Origin: Micropterus salmoides
Lineage: Eukaryota > Chordata > Actinopteri > Centrarchiformes > Centrarchidae
Direction of reading: 5' to 3'
Assembly: GCF_014851395.1 (NCBI RefSeq)
Contig: NW_024040817.1
Span: forward strand, 31,135,448 to 31,199,447
Length of the DNA: 64,000 nt
Position 1 is the stretch's first letter. Each line of letters opens with the position of its first letter. Below are positions 24,380-38,606 of this stretch, in pieces. A program made the position numbers and the translations under genes. Below the pieces are notes generated by a model that was given only the letters and a program-made list of their open reading frames with translations, ran no database searches and was not told the origin of the DNA.

Positions 24380-25959
24380 GTGCTAATGAGCTGTGATGAG
24401 CAAACTGTGGGTGACATTCTTTAGAAATTCACCAGATAGTCTTTACTGGTGAAAAAGAAAGATTCCTGCAAATCTCATTCTGAAGCCTTTAGTAAAAATA
24501 CATGTGGGCCTACCCTATAAACCACAGCTGCAGATTGAAATTTAACGTGTCAGGTAACCTGGGATGAAGATGAGCTGAACTCATGTATTAACTTAGTGTA
24601 TATAAATCAGAGTGGAGGATGTGCAGAGCTATTTGCAGCAGTTGTTAAGGCATGTGTAGAAACAGTAAATTAAGGTTAGAGTTAATGCAAAGGACATATA
24701 TCATCTCTCTACTAACAGGAACCTTGTCGGTGCGTCTGGAGCAGTGTTGATATGCAGTCTCCCCTGGAAAAAAATGTGATACTTTTTCCTAAACTCTGGA
24801 TACTTTCTGGTGCCGGTCCACAGGGCTGATATAAATCTAGCTGTGGGGTGACACCCCATGAACTCCGCCATCGTATACATTCGCGCCATCCACCAAATCT
24901 CCCTGACAAGCCTGCCAATTTTCCAATTACCTGTGGCGCCATCCGTTATCGGAGGGCCAGTCAGCTCTTAAATGGGAAACAAGAGGGGAGGAGGGGCCAG
25001 CGCATGCTAACTATCTCATAAAGCCAGAGATGTGCCTCCCATGCCTCCTTCTCCACTGAGTTAGTGCGTGTCCCTGGGGAGAGGGGCTGACACCAGTCCT
25101 GCTGGCCTCTCAGGGCCTTCGCTGGATTTCTCATGTGCTCTTTATCCTCCCCACTCCAACCCCTCAGCCACCTATCACTCCTGTCTCTGCCTGAGGGGAA
25201 GCAGACGGGCGTCAGCTCCGCAGCTTCACAGTTGCTGGTATTATCCTGCTGTCTGTCTGCAGAGCCTCCTCCTCCAGTCTGGGTAGGAGGGCAGCAGCGG
25301 GGGGAGACACGGCCCAATTTTCATCTATTTTCATGTTTCTTTGAAATTCAGTGAAATGCCGTGCTGGAAGTGATACTACATCTGAAGATTGCCTTCCGTT
25401 TGAGCCCACTTCTCATTTGTCTGCCCTTATAGTCAGGCTTATGGAGTGAGTCTACAGAAATTGCCTGTGCAGCGTGCAATTTAAAGTGTCAGAGAGATGG
25501 AGAAGATGAGCTGTTAATCATATTTGAAATGCACATATCACCTGGGGAGTATCTGACGAGTTGTTTGGGGAGAGGTGTAATTCCTGTTAGAGAGCGCACA
25601 CTGCATCACACATGTAGAGCAGTCAGTCATTATAACTCTGTAAAGCAGCTCCTTCATGTGTCATAGCATTACTGTGCTACACTGACATACAGTTTGTCGC
25701 AATTAAAAGATGATCTAGTGGCATTCATTGACTTCTTGGTCACTTGGGGGGCATGAACAAGCTGTAAACACAACATCTTGTGACATTAAATCACAATAAA
25801 TTTGATGTGGCAAATGTGTTAACAAACAGTTCTCTCTTTACACAACCAACAGACACAAAGGAACATTAGCATTGATTAAGGCCGTGAAAGCAGTGAATGT
25901 TTTATTTGTAAGGAATTCTTTTTTTTTTCTTTCCCAAATTGATCACATCTTTGAGAGGG

Positions 25960-26710
25960 TAAATGTGCCCAAAATCTCACGCATCAGTGGTGGCAAAAAT
26001 TTACATGTGATACTTGTGTGGCACATGAGTGTGACAAAAAGGCTCGCTAGCGCCCCCCTGCGGAGTAGCCCCCGTGAAACGTTTCAACAAGATCTATCAT
26101 GTCCAGACACACACCAAATACACGCCTCTAGATCCAACAGGAATTTGACCATTTTGAATTCTGTGGTCGTTTTTTGTTTTACGATTTACAGGCCCTGTGC
26201 TTTAACTACTCCTAGAAAAATAATCAGATCAACTTGAAAAGTAGTGCTAGCTGTGAGTTTTCAATGAAGGGTGTGTTTGTGAGAGTTGTGTTGTACAACT
26301 TGCAGCAAGTTGACCAGATCCACCTTAAATTGGCCAGAAGAGCCCTAACACTTAGATGATGCTATATATTAAGAAGCTGATTTTAAAGAACAGTTGCCAT
26401 GGCAATGCATTATTCACCATGAAACAAGAAGTTGTTGTAACTTAAGTGTACATTGTCTAATCTGCCCCAAATTTCACATAGCTTAAGCTTAAGGACATCG
26501 ACATGTCAACTAGGACGTACAGTCATTGCGCCACCTACTGGCAACAGGAAATAAGCCTTGTGTGACAATCATCATTTGATTTACATGACATTTGTGGTGT
26601 GGTCTTCACTTGATGTACTTTGACATAATGTATAAATAGTGGGAGTCCACTAGCGCCAAATGGCAACACAGGAAGTGATGTTTGACTCCTTTGTCACTTA
26701 GCCCCTGTTT
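25960..26710. repeat. Probable dispersed repeat with 'gcgccacc' words
   Basis: It carries 'gctagcgcccccctgcgg' (26045-26062), 'attgcgccacctactggcaa' (26525-26544) and 'cactagcgccaaatggcaac' (26648-26667) in a background of 'aatttgaccattttgaa'-like sequence. This wording is typical of a long fish interspersed repeat. No terminal repeats or second copy were found in the window, so boundaries and family are uncertain. Confidence 0.4.
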
Positions 26711-29700
26711 CTGGTGACTTTCCAAAGTTTATAATTACAAATATGACTATTGACACTGGATATAAGATATAAGGCCTCGATTGCAGTAAACAAATATATT
26801 GAAATACCATGCAGGACTGAAAACCATCGTTGCACTGCCATGTGGCTCAAGGAAACATGGAAACCGCATCATGCTGTATACGGCCTGGGAAAATTTCATG
26901 TTTCATCTCTGCATTATTTGATAGGTCTTGGAGTGAACTTTGGTAAATATATTATAATCAATACATTCCATACATATGCAGCTCAAAAATTATAATTTTT
27001 ACTTTCAAATATTGGGTAGGGAAATATTAGATATCATTTTCTGCTTATATGTTCTTGTAATGAATGTAATAATAATTCTAATTCAGATGTATTTTGTGCT
27101 TCTTTATGCAATTTAATCTACTTACAAAACATTTTATTTGTTGGGGGAGAGGGGGCATGGGAGAGTGGAGATCTGAACAATGTTCAATGATTAACCTGAA
27201 TTAAATTCAGCTGGTGCTATTTATTTATATCTGTATGAACATCTTTTCATTTCTTTCTGTTTTTACACTTTTGTTTTCACTTTTTTCCCCTTTATACATG
27301 TAAACATTGGTTGGAGCAGCTTTCATTAACATGAAACATTCTGTAATGACTCAGTTGCTTTTGAATTGATCATGTTGATAAAACCAACAAAGAGCATGGA
27401 AAGGACAGATGGTAAGCAATTACGTGTAAAGAAAATCCACAATCTTGTTCCTTGTGATTTGTAGTCAAAGCAAACTATGTATTTATGAATACAGTAAATA
27501 TGTAACAAGCAAACTGCATCATATCCATCCCATCAGTGGTGGATGACATATCCAACATCCTGTTTTTAGACAAAAACATATAATAAGCATTACTAAACCT
27601 AATTTAATCTGTGCCTGTGTTGCAAAGACATGTGTTATTTGTGCTGTCTTAAAATTTGTAGCACGTTTTAAAGCGCAGCTTTAGCCACTGATCCAGAGAA
27701 AGAGGACCGAGGGGAAGCAGCAATGTTCTGCCTCCTCCTGTTCTCTCACTGTGGACTACAGAGGTTGAGGTATGGAGCTGTGTTTTGCATTAGTGGCCCC
27801 TGCTAGAATCGTTTGCTTTGTGGAGAGCGGAGAGGCATGCGCTCCCCCTCAGTTGAGCCTGCAGGAGCTGATGGGCTCTGGCATTGTGGGATATCTCCAT
27901 CAATTCCCTTTGGGGAAACGAGGGAGAGGAGAGGAGGGCGGGTTTGTTTTCACTGCTTGATTTCCATAGGCTGGCAGGCCCTCTGGCACTAACATATACA
28001 TATATGATAATGAAATGTCACATTTTTTGTTCGAGTTGGGGTCTGCGTTTTAAAGGGCAGGAGCAGAGTGTCGTCTGTAATATGATGCAGAAAAAGGAGA
28101 GCTGAGCCTGAGCCCTAGGTGGCATGAACACACACACACATACAAACTGCCAACCACGCACCCTATGCAATCAACTTCAGAAACTTGGATTCAATTTATT
28201 GTAAAGAGATCATAATGCACAACACAGCGTGTACTTTAATAAGCTTCACCTTCCTTTATCAAGCCTATACAGTCCTCAAAACAATTAGCAGTTAATTAGT
28301 GTGACTGATTTTATCATGTTTTCTGCTTTCATTGTATTTATTTATGACTGTCTCACACTGCACAATGTGTGTATGCAGAAGAGGCTCTGCTATGTGTCCC
28401 CACACCTTTGATAGATTCACTACCCCGCAGTTGGATAAATGTTCAGCTGCACAGATAATAGCACGCATATTAGGGGAAAGCACAACCATCAAGCGTTCAT
28501 GTGAAATTCATGTAAACAGTAGGGTTGTACCTTTAAAGTTGTGAATAATCAAAACAGACTTGAACTGAATATTGTCCTTGGAAACAGCAGTTTGGGTAAA
28601 AATAATCTTGACTCAAGGTCCAGGCTAGTGACATTCAGGGCGTAGCCGGGAAGAAGCACAAAAATCAATGGAAAATGAGCAAATCATCAAAAGTCAACAA
28701 AATCAGGCAGGCAAAACGCTCTGCTTCAGAAACGCTCCCGGTGGGTGTTCCATGGCAAAAATAATAATATATGTGTAGGGTATTTTTGGGCATCCAATAT
28801 TTTTCCACACATGGACCACAGCAGAAATATGGAATTCCAAAATTTCCAAAATGAAACAGTTACAACATTCTAAAATAATAAGAGTAAATACAAAACATAC
28901 ATAAATTAAGCAAAACATTCTCAAATGTAAATTAAACGTGTTATTATGAAATGCTAGTTTCATCATTATTACTTTTCTATTTTTTACTTATTTGATTGGA
29001 TTTGATTTTTATTTATTTACAGCGATAATTTAACCCTAATGTTTTTGATAGACTGTGTATTTAGAATTAAAATGTTGTCAAGTACACTTTCATTTCCTAA
29101 TTTGCATATTTATTGAGATATCCCTGAAATCTTTTTCAAATATATTTTTGGTATTCTCCTATAGTTTTATGCCACTAGGATGATTTTATTTAAAATTGTA
29201 AATCATTTGCTTCTTTGGATGGGAGCTATGACTTTTCTTACTGATAATTGTTATTAATACTAGGACCTCATGTTATGGGAAACAAAGAAGCACCCTACAT
29301 GTAAGACAAAAGGCCTGAACAAAGAAAAAATGCCAAAATCACATCTCAGTGTGATATAAAGTTGAATCCAAATACTGGATTCCTATATAGCTCCTATCTG
29401 CACAAAGACAACTCCGCTGATTTCTCATTTTTAACCCGGCTATTATCAGAATCCAAGCTGAGAAGGACTCCTCCGGATTAAATGGACTGACGCATTACAT
29501 CGTTACCAAGAGCGATTCGAAGTGAGAGGCTTGTGTCTGAGCAGAGACAGTTTCAAAACGGGGGTATTGTAACCTGAAGCTTTATTGTGGGGATTTCTAT
29601 GGGAAATAACGGACAGCCATGTCCATTTTACTGCTTTGTACTTTAGGGCCTAACACGTGTTATTTTGTGGATTGGTGCCATGTTCCTGGGCCTTTTACTT

Positions 29701-29945
29701 GTTCCTGACACTGTGTGTGAAGCCAATAACAGCACCAAGTCCAGTAATAAAACACCCGGATGCAATTCCGCTGCTGGTTCCTATATAAAGTGGCATTTAT
29801 TATGTTTTACCATGGTAATTACGTTTCCAGTGTGGGGCCCCGTAGTTTTCAGCGGCCACTAGCAGTGCGGTTTTAAGATCGCAACCAGGCGTGTGCTTGT
29901 ACGCATGCTCGGCTCGAACTCATGAATGTGCATAATCCGCAATTA

Positions 29946-30215
29946 GGGGTGTGCGATATTATGATATTAGATCATGAACGATTAAAATGCCGTGATCTGC
30001 CTTTTCAAAGAGATTGTTAGGATCGTGCTACAGTGAATAATCTATCAGTTTAGTTCTGTGGCTACACACGCAGTTGAGAGCTACTCTGTCTAGTCAGCTC
30101 CGCTGTACAGGGCTACATCCCGACCTGATACCTTCACATAACAAGCAGAAAAGTGGCTGTTCCACAGAAAACAGGTGTGCGCTTCATTTCTAAGTGAGGC
30201 TACAGCCTAATTTAT
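29946..30215. mobile_element. hAT-MITE-like element fragment containing repeat R1 copy 2
   Basis: The left edge 'taggggtgtgcgatatta' is the style of a fish hAT MITE terminus, followed by 'gatcatgaacgattaaaatg'. From 30108 to 30215 it matches 3219-3330 in order ('gggctacatcccgacct', 'agtggctgttcca', 'tcatttctaagtgaggctac'). No right terminal repeat or target duplication was found, so the element is likely truncated or diverged. Confidence 0.55.
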
Positions 30216-33200
30216 TCATTTCATATTGGCCATTTTGGCGTTCCGTACATAAGTCTGCTGACTACTAATGACTCTGCAGCAAACTGTGAAGCCTGCATAT
30301 CACTACAGGAACAACAATGTGTGTTTGTTTTTACATTATATTTTTCTGATGGCTTTGGTTTCTGTATTTCTTCATTGGCTTTACAAAAGTCATTATTGGT
30401 GACTTAATGTTATATATTGTTGGTCCGTAGATTGCTGTATCGTACAGTAGGTATGATACTTGACAGGATTTTTAGTTTAACATTCTCCCCTTTTACACAT
30501 TAATAAAATTTACTGAAGACAATATTGTATTTGGTAGATAGAAGTACATTCAGGAGTGTGCTTCTGTGTGTGCACTGGCATCTTGTTGCCATTCAAGAGA
30601 TGACACAATTGCAGTGGGTCATAAACAGCAGCTTCATTAGTCTGTTCAGGTGGTGTGTTACGCGCTACATTTAACCACCTCTGCTCCCAGCGCTTCTGCT
30701 TGCACCTCTGCTCCTCTGCACCCACAAACCAGTCACCAGAGAGCACAATTAAATTTCATGATTGCACATATTTGCAATTCCCATTTCATTTATTAGAAAG
30801 GGCATTCTTTAATGTCCAATTTTTTTCTCCAAGAAACTTATTTCGTTTTTAGTGAGGCATGACTGATACCGAGGTGAAGTTACCAGGCGACACCTAATTT
30901 AATCAGAGGTAAAATTCCCGTGCAGGGTTTTTTCTTTTTATCGCCTCGTCTACACATGCGTCTCTGGTAGAGGATATACAGTCAGGAGAGGCTGAGCTGC
31001 TCTCTCTGTTTCCAATTTGAAGAACATGTGACAGAATAAAAACGTTCAGTACAATGGAACAGAGGAAGAGTCTTACGCAGTGTCATGATGGCAAAATTTT
31101 GCTTACTCAAAATCTGCGTAGGCAAAACACAAAAAAACACCACCGAAGTTTTTCACACCTACTATATACTTATAAATAATAATACTAATAATACGTTTTT
31201 GCAGCTGTAGCCACTGACCGGTGCTTTTGAAAGTTAAAATAACAAATAATGCCAGATTCTATCAGCTGTAGATAATGTCAATTCATTGAGAAAGGTAACG
31301 CCTGAATGTGCTATTTGCAAGCCAGTGTCTGTCCTTGGACAAAGATCATTTGTGAGGGAAGAAAATGGATTCACTGAAATGAATGCGTTTTAAAAAAGAA
31401 AGCAGCAACATAGAATATTATCTTTCTAGTGTCGTGTCAACTAGTACTGGTCCTCATGATAGGTCCATAGATGTTTACATGTATGATCGTAGAACCGTAG
31501 TTCCAGTGGGATACGGATAGGCTTTATCAACACAAGACTAAAGTTTTTGCATCAATGCAGCTACAGATGAAGTTCAAACATGAATCTAAAGTTGGAAATC
31601 AAAAGAAGAAAATATGTGATTATGTACAGTATTTCATGCAAGTCCTTAATATGAAGCCAAGAATATATCCAATGTATCCCTAAATCCATCTGTGGTGGGT
31701 TTACAAAAAGAAATGTTAAACTAAAGTTTATTATGTACATCTATTAGATGAAATTGTTGTGTCTCTATCCAGAATGCCATTAGAATATAGCATGCTGTCT
31801 GCCCACACAGCTGGAGCCAGAGACTTGTGGGAATGTTATCTTAAAGAAGGCTGGTTGTGCTGCTCACTGTCTGCTACACAGTTTATGACCATAAAATACT
31901 GAGGGGGTCCGAAAAAGTGGCCTCATGTACGCTCTCAGCTAAGAGGGTTATTAGAAAGAGCCAGGTCCAGAGAAATGGACGGCCGAGGCCACCGAGGACC
32001 CTGACAGCAATCACACACTCCTGTTTACTCCACAAATTGGCCCCTGAGAGGGGCATGGGCGTCTGTAGCGCCTAGTTAAAGTGATTGAGGTGACTGCTAG
32101 CCATTGATTTTCTCTTCGTCTTCGGCTTCCCGCCTGGCCACCCTTGACCATGTCCTGTGCTCCCTACAGGCTAGTTTAGCTAGCTGCCCCTGTTTAGCTG
32201 CCACTGCTTGCCTTTAAATCACATTAAACCGTGGTTAAACTTTGGCCACGTCTAAAAGACAACCATCATTGATGAGGTTATCATGCTTTAAGCACCTCAT
32301 ACACTTAAGTAAAAGCCTCGACTGTTGGGCTTATTGATCTCGCAGTCCTTGCAGCATTAAGATTAAACTTGAATACAGATAAGAGAATGCAGAGAGCAAC
32401 AAATTCAAATCACACTCAGGGATTTATCTTCATTCCATAAATGCACAAATGATACTGATTAAACCAACCAGACTGCTGATGAAAAATGCCTCATTTAGAA
32501 AAGTAAAACAGGCTAAAGGTTAGATTTTTCCACTAAGATAGACACCCACAGAAATGCATTCCCTCTGCCTCACTCTAAATACCAGAACATCTGATGAGTA
32601 ATGATGCCTATTTTTCTTTCAATTTATACAATATAGTAAAGTCAGCCAAGTGTGACACGCCATTAAGTTAATTAGGCTAACTTAATTACAGTCTTTCACA
32701 GGTCAAGCGATGAAGTTTCTGATTGATGGCACCGCTTGTAACGGTAATCCCATCAAAACGAACATTAGCTGCTACAAACCGTCAAAAATTACAATCCATT
32801 TGCTTCATACACACGCTCTGAAAAAGGCATACACTATCTTTAAACACATAACTGTCATACAGACCTAAACAGAGCTCAGTATTCGGAGGTCATAAAAGAA
32901 CTTCATATACAAACTGTTTGCTGAGTAGGAGTAGACCGATGGCTGTGGAGGAAGTGAAGAAAATGAAACTTTAACGCACAGTAATTTCAGCAGTTGCAAT
33001 CCTTTTGATGACAACAAGTCTGAGTGCAGCGAAAGTAGTGCATCCCACACAAGTTCACAGTTGACTACTTTAAACACTGCCTGAGCAACTTTAAGAGCTT
33101 TTGGCATTTCAAACCTTTTATCCAAATCTTCTGGTCTGATTCACCGTGGAACCCAGCATGCCAGGCACTGCTGCAAGGGTGTAAATAAAGTCTTAAACAA

Positions 33201-34744
33201 GCGCCCCTTGGCACGGTAACAAGCTTGCATTAAAAGCCATCCGTATATTACGGCAAGACTGTCACTTTATTACTGAAATCAATTCAGAGAGGGCCTGGGG
33301 CGACAGCGGGAGGGATGTGGCCTTGGTCAGAGTGAGGTTTATCTAAGCCGAGCAGGCTGAGAGAAACACAGCGTCTATAATGAACTCAAGCCTGTCTAAT
33401 AAAGCTTTTTATTGCCCCTTTGCACAACAGAAACATGTCTACAACAGCACCAAGCTCCTGCATTTTCCTGCAACACTGTAATTACTGCTGCGCTACAAAG
33501 ATCTCAACAACACAAGCAAATCACAGGGACAAATACTTTATATAAATATTTTGGTTATTTATCAGGACCTCACAGACAGAATCCAAGACAATATGAGAAA
33601 CAGAGATGAAAACAAAAGCACTTGAGTCTTAGGGTTGGTTTCCTTTGGTGGGAACTATAGTGGCAACATTAATGATATAATTCCCTACAATGTTTCTGGG
33701 ATACATCTGCAATATGCCAGTTGTTGATAGCCTTGTTCTAGACCTCTGAATCACCGCCCAAACCTCTGATTTGTCCACTGATTTCAACAGACAGAATGAT
33801 GTTGTGCTCAATGATGGATGTTTCCCGTAGTTACTGAGCTACATCCATTAAAAAAAGTGACAAGCTTGGATGAGATGGACGCACCTGTACAGGTTCTTGT
33901 AAGTCGAATGACAGAAATAAAAACTACTAACCACTACCACAGCTTCTGTGTTGACTGAAACTGATGTTGGTAGGACAGATATGTCAGTTTCTATAACTCC
34001 CATGCTAGATAACATGAACATGTTAGGCTAAATTAATGGAGTGAAATAAAAATGCCAAGTCAGGTTGATCTTCTTGGCAGATTCATTTTAAGATTGCCAC
34101 CAAGACAAGACATTAAAATTGAGAGCCTAAGTTCTTGTGGAATAAAGCCTTCTGTATGCTTTCTTTAGGGCAACCTCTAGTGATCATTACCCAAACCTTT
34201 AAGGTATGGGTAATGATGGTATATAAATGGCAACGCGGTGGCACAATCTGCACCAAAAATGCCATGGTATCCGTGCCTTTAATATTTCTTAAGGTCATAT
34301 TGGATTTGTAGCCATGGCAGTGGCCGGCCGACGGCAATGTCAGTCCACCACATTGGTCCCGAGGATTGTCATGACATTGTTTACACACATTGATGATGAA
34401 TCATGATGATAATGTCTCTAGTCATCTCAAAACCAATGCTATGCCCTTGCTGTATGTTGCATTTGGTACAAATAATCAGATGATAGAAACTAAGATTGTG
34501 AACATGGTAAACATTATACCTGCTCAGTATCATGAACATGTTAGCATGTTGACTTTAGCTGTGCCTTGTTGTATTATTTTTGCATCCATGTAATGAAACA
34601 CTTTGATTTTTCAGGTTTTATATTTGCTGTATTAGGCTGTATCAGGCATTTTGTCCATTGATGTGATACATATTGATATTGTGATGTAAAATTACACATA
34701 CCATACCACCTTTCAGTGTGGCCATGTGGTACAGGTATGAACAT

Positions 34745-34921
34745 TTACATTTATTCATTTAGCTGATGCTTTTATCCAAAGCGACTCGATATATTTGTCA
34801 GAGGCCACGACTCTGGAGTGTCTTGCTCAGGGACACATTGGTGGGTGCGTCACAGTTGGAAATTGAACCCGGGTCTCTCACACCAAAGGTGTCTTATCCA
34901 CTGGTCCATCGCCACACCACA
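34745..34921 (-). repeat. Second tRNA-derived SINE family, minus orientation
   Basis: On the minus strand it starts 'tgtggcgatggaccagtgga', has the B-box-like 'gggttcaatttcc', then 'atgtgtccctgagcaagaca', and ends 'gtcgctttggataaaagc' and 'agctaaatgaataaatg'. The same order is seen at 45835-45992 in plus orientation and, as tail only, at 11708-11760. This is a Pol III-derived retroposon. Confidence 0.82.
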
Positions 34922-37900
34922 CTTTTGTCTTCAGATGTGGATGGGGGACACTGGCAATGACTGACAGCGTAATTTGTGAAACTCAGACCGGCTGACGGAA
35001 CAAGACATTTAACCAAAACTGTTGTCAGCACTGCATACTGTAAGGATACTCTGTGTCGCTTCCTGCAAGCCTCTCCCTTCGGATTTCATATATCTTCCTC
35101 TCAGATAAGAGCAGTGGCTGCAGGGAGCTTTTACAATCACTTCCTGTACTATTCTTTGTGGCAGACTGTCAGGCAGAGGAGTTGACCAGAAGCTATCTGT
35201 GTGAGCATCTGAATCTCAGTCGCAACGATCAGGTAATGTTCTGCACTTAATGCTGGCATTTAAGAAACATTCTCCCCCCCGCAGGCAAAAACGTTGCATG
35301 GCTTGGCATTTAAAAGCAGATAATAAAACTTTCCTTAAATACAGCTCTCATCTCAGAGTGCTTTTTAGATGCCCTTAGAGGAGTCAATTATCTCCCCACA
35401 CTTGCTATTACTGAGACACTCTGAGCACCTTGTGCCTTAAAAGGTCTGTGCACCATGCTTTCTCAAAAATGTCACAGTCTTAACTGCCTCTCAAAATGTA
35501 GACCCAGCAATATTAGAAATGGTGCACACGTGTTTGCTTCTTTCATCCATGAAAAGGCATGTTTAAGCAACAAACTTAAACATGCGTCTTCAGGCTTCCA
35601 GTTATTGAACACGATCTTGATCTATGCCTGCTAAAGGAATGAAGAGAAAAACACCCACTACACTAATTTGCCACGTCAATGCAGCAAACGTTATTCTCCT
35701 GTCACCAGTGAAATGTCGCTCTGGGGCAAAGAGAGCCGATGCCCAGACGTTCTGAGAGATGGCAGAATAAAGGAGATGACACATAGTAGAAGGGGAGAAA
35801 TATTCACTAAAGGTCTACAGAACAAAAGTATGATATGTAAATAAAGTATAGTTGAATGGATCACTGATTAAAGGGGGAAATACAGTGTACAACTGGTTTC
35901 ATCTGACAGGGATTTGAATTCTACAGTACTTGATTGATACTGTCGCCACCAGAAAAACAACATCATTTGTTGATTATTGGTTCATTGGTTGAGAGACAGA
36001 CAGCGAGAGACTGATGCTAGTGTGACCACAACTTAAGGGAGGTCACATCGGTTGGTCAGTTGTGATCTGTTAATCCAATTCTATGATCCACCCATTAGGC
36101 CAAAATAAACCCCATCAGCAACACTTTTAGTTGTGAGTAAGTTGTTTTTCCATTTAACACTTGTTTTGTTGTATTTTAGACTGTTTTGAACATGTTAATC
36201 TCCATCTTCAACTTCTGCTGTTTAGAGCTGGGTCCCCCCTGTTTTTTTTCCACTACCGCTGGGGGCACCAAAGTTAATTTTGTTTTTACCAGATCTCAAA
36301 CTGAATTGCCATGTTGTTTCACTTTATTAATACAGCCTGGTATTGTGTTCATGTTAGCTCATTTCTGGTTGGGAGGAGGATTATTTATTAGTATGTATTG
36401 TTTTTCCCTAACCAAATCAGTAGTGAGTAACGTGTCTGTCTCGCCATCGTAATTGTCATTCGACACAGTGGCTATGCCATCATATGCTAGGAGCAGTTTT
36501 TCATGTTGATCGAAGAAATATGCATATATAGCAATTGTTATTTCTGCAAGTCTGTCTGTTAAATTGTTCATGAACGTAGCTAGGTACCTAGCACCATTGG
36601 TAACGCTGCATTTCTCACATGTAAATACATCTCAGCTGCTGTTGGTCGCACAATCTCTCAATGATTCAGCCGAACTCATAGCAAATTATTTATGTAACTA
36701 AGGTTCTATGAAATCTGGGTGAACACCACAGAGAGTTGACTTTTATGTCTTAATCACAGGTGCGTTGCCCAGATCGAAGTGAACATGATGTTGTCTTGAA
36801 CACTGGGGGTGTAAAGTGCAAGGCAGTAACAAGGATTTATCACAAATGTTTTAGTCAGTATGGAATAATTTGATCTGTTGGAATTAAGAAATGCTGATGC
36901 AAGGAACACTACTGACCGGAACCAGAATCAGATGACAGTCTAATAAGGTGACTGTGAATATAATTTAAAGTGAATAAAGTGAATTCCAATAACCAGAATC
37001 AGAATCAACAGAAACTAAGATATAAATCAACATGCCTAAAACTTCAGGGCTTGTTTTTTTTTTTCTTCTCAACAGAACTGTGCTATGATTCATTAGACGT
37101 TAGAGTGAAAGCCCGGTGGACTGGAACTAACCCTAAATCCCTTTATGGCTATAAGAAGACAGATGTTTGTATGAAACCTATATTAATTATATTACAGATT
37201 ATTACAGATCAGTTTCATTACAGTAGTTTTTGTGTATTTACACAACTGAATGTAAAAACATAGTAATGGTGCATTTTAAAATAAACTGATTCTTATAGGT
37301 TTTATATGGGGACCTCTTAACATTAAAAGAGAGCTTTAACCTTTTTGTTTTCTTGGTAATTGAATGATTTATTTCTGGTCATTCAATGTTGAATGTTTCA
37401 TTCAGAATCCACTTCCTCTGCGGCAGCATCAATCAGCCTCCATTTCCCCCATGGATAGAGCCTAGCACGACAGACTACTAGTTTCTAGAAAAATGTAAAT
37501 TGGGATGCATTTATCAATTAGGTTGAGAGGCAGCCAAATGTTAGCCTTCATTGCAATATAATTTAAAAAACAACAACAGCTAAACAACTAAACAGCAAGA
37601 AAAAACAATAAAATAGTTGCAAAGGGATGACCTCATTTTTGATGAAAATTAAACGCTGTTTTAAGGATGGATTTTTAAGATGGGCAGCTACTGTACCCAT
37701 TGAAGTTTTCCTGTAAACAACAACAGCTATGTTCACATTCAGCGGTTTTCACCATGCATTGTGTGTATCCTTCTCTAAGATCTAACAGATGTGTTCCATG
37801 CATTCCATCCACAAGCCAATTTGAGGAATATTTTGAAACCTGCAAACCTGTTAACTTCCGTCTCCTTTTTCTCTGCATTTTGATTGCACATTGCTAGTAT

Positions 37901-38488
37901 ATATATATTTTTGGAGCATTACCAAAATCGACTGTCAATGAAGCATGAAATCATCGGTAGGAACATGTATCACATCAAGCATATGCTGTAGTGTGTACAT
38001 GAGAGTCCTTGTGTGTTTGCAAGTTAAGCATAAGACAAAAACAAAACAAGGACCCTCTCATCAGAACATTGCTCCAAGGCACCACTAGTGGTCCACAGGG
38101 TCTGCTGTCAAACAATGTTTATTAATTACTGTTTTATAAGATGTCTAAACATTACCATTAGTATAATATTAATTCCAGTTACAGCAGTTTCATTATGGTA
38201 CGTTGATCTCATTCATTAAATCCTTATGGAGAAAAAGATGGTTGGTCTCTAATTTGTTAATGCAAAGTGCAAACTTGTCAATAATGATAACCATTTGTGC
38301 AGATTCCAACATTGCAATGCAAAAATGGAAACTTTTACTAAATAAGTACACAGTAAGTCAAAACAAGCATACCGATTTCTTAGCAAACTACTGTCATGAT
38401 GAGAGATGTCAAAGCAGGCCAGCTACACCACTACCCCCCCCTCCCTTTTGCTTGCTGAGACATGTACACACATACTGTACACACTCAC

Positions 38489-38606
38489 CTTGGAGGAGGA
38501 TGTGTCACACTCCTGGCAAATCCAGCCATATCCTGTCTGCTTGGGGGATTTCTTCAGCGGGGGGTCCAGACACCCGAAGTGATAGCAGAGCTGGCACTCG
38601 TCACAC
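38489..38606 (-). CDS. phf14: PHD finger protein 14, exon with the distal half of the C-terminal PHD finger
   Basis: The minus-strand frame reads CDECQLCYHFGCLDPPLKK, then SPKQTGYGWICQEC and DTSSSK, which I recognise as the last PHD finger of PHF14. Six zinc ligands are here: C-x2-C, then H-x2-C (the H in CYHFGC), then C-x2-C after the conserved W (WICQEC). The exon is 118 nt: one base completing an Arg codon plus 39 codons. It is bounded by 'cttcctgtctgtgcctcag' before it and 'aag|gtgagtgt' after it, both good splice sites. PHF14 is a nuclear histone-reader protein. Earlier PHD fingers of the family bind the histone H3 tail and the protein is reported in a complex with HMG20A, RAI1 and TCF20; the role of this last finger is less clear. 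Open reading into the upstream intron is incidental. Confidence 0.96.

Larger units (their letters stand above)
20935..38488 (-). other. phf14: phf14 intron, 17.6 kb
   Basis: This intron has GT (gtgagt) at 38488 and AG at 20935-20936 on the minus strand. No internal exon or nested gene is supported. It holds a C run (24363-24379), a 'gcgcca' dispersed repeat (about 25960-26710), repeat R1 copy 2 (30108-30215) behind a hAT-like left end at 29946, and a SINE (34745-34921). Several balanced-composition blocks (about 24830-25320, 27700-27960, 29440-29830, 31800-32060, 33180-33420) look like candidate conserved non-coding DNA. The rest is AT-rich, with nothing I can name. Confidence 0.65.

Noticed and set aside
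24701..25409. Cluster of overlapping frames on both strands
   Set aside because: No consistent frame, no exon borders, low-complexity peptides; treated as non-coding.
32090..32160. Minus-strand acidic peptide EAEDEEKING followed by a stop, considered as the phf14 last exon
   Set aside because: There is no pyrimidine-rich acceptor in the needed phase; the exon at 20860-20934 fits phase and splice site better.
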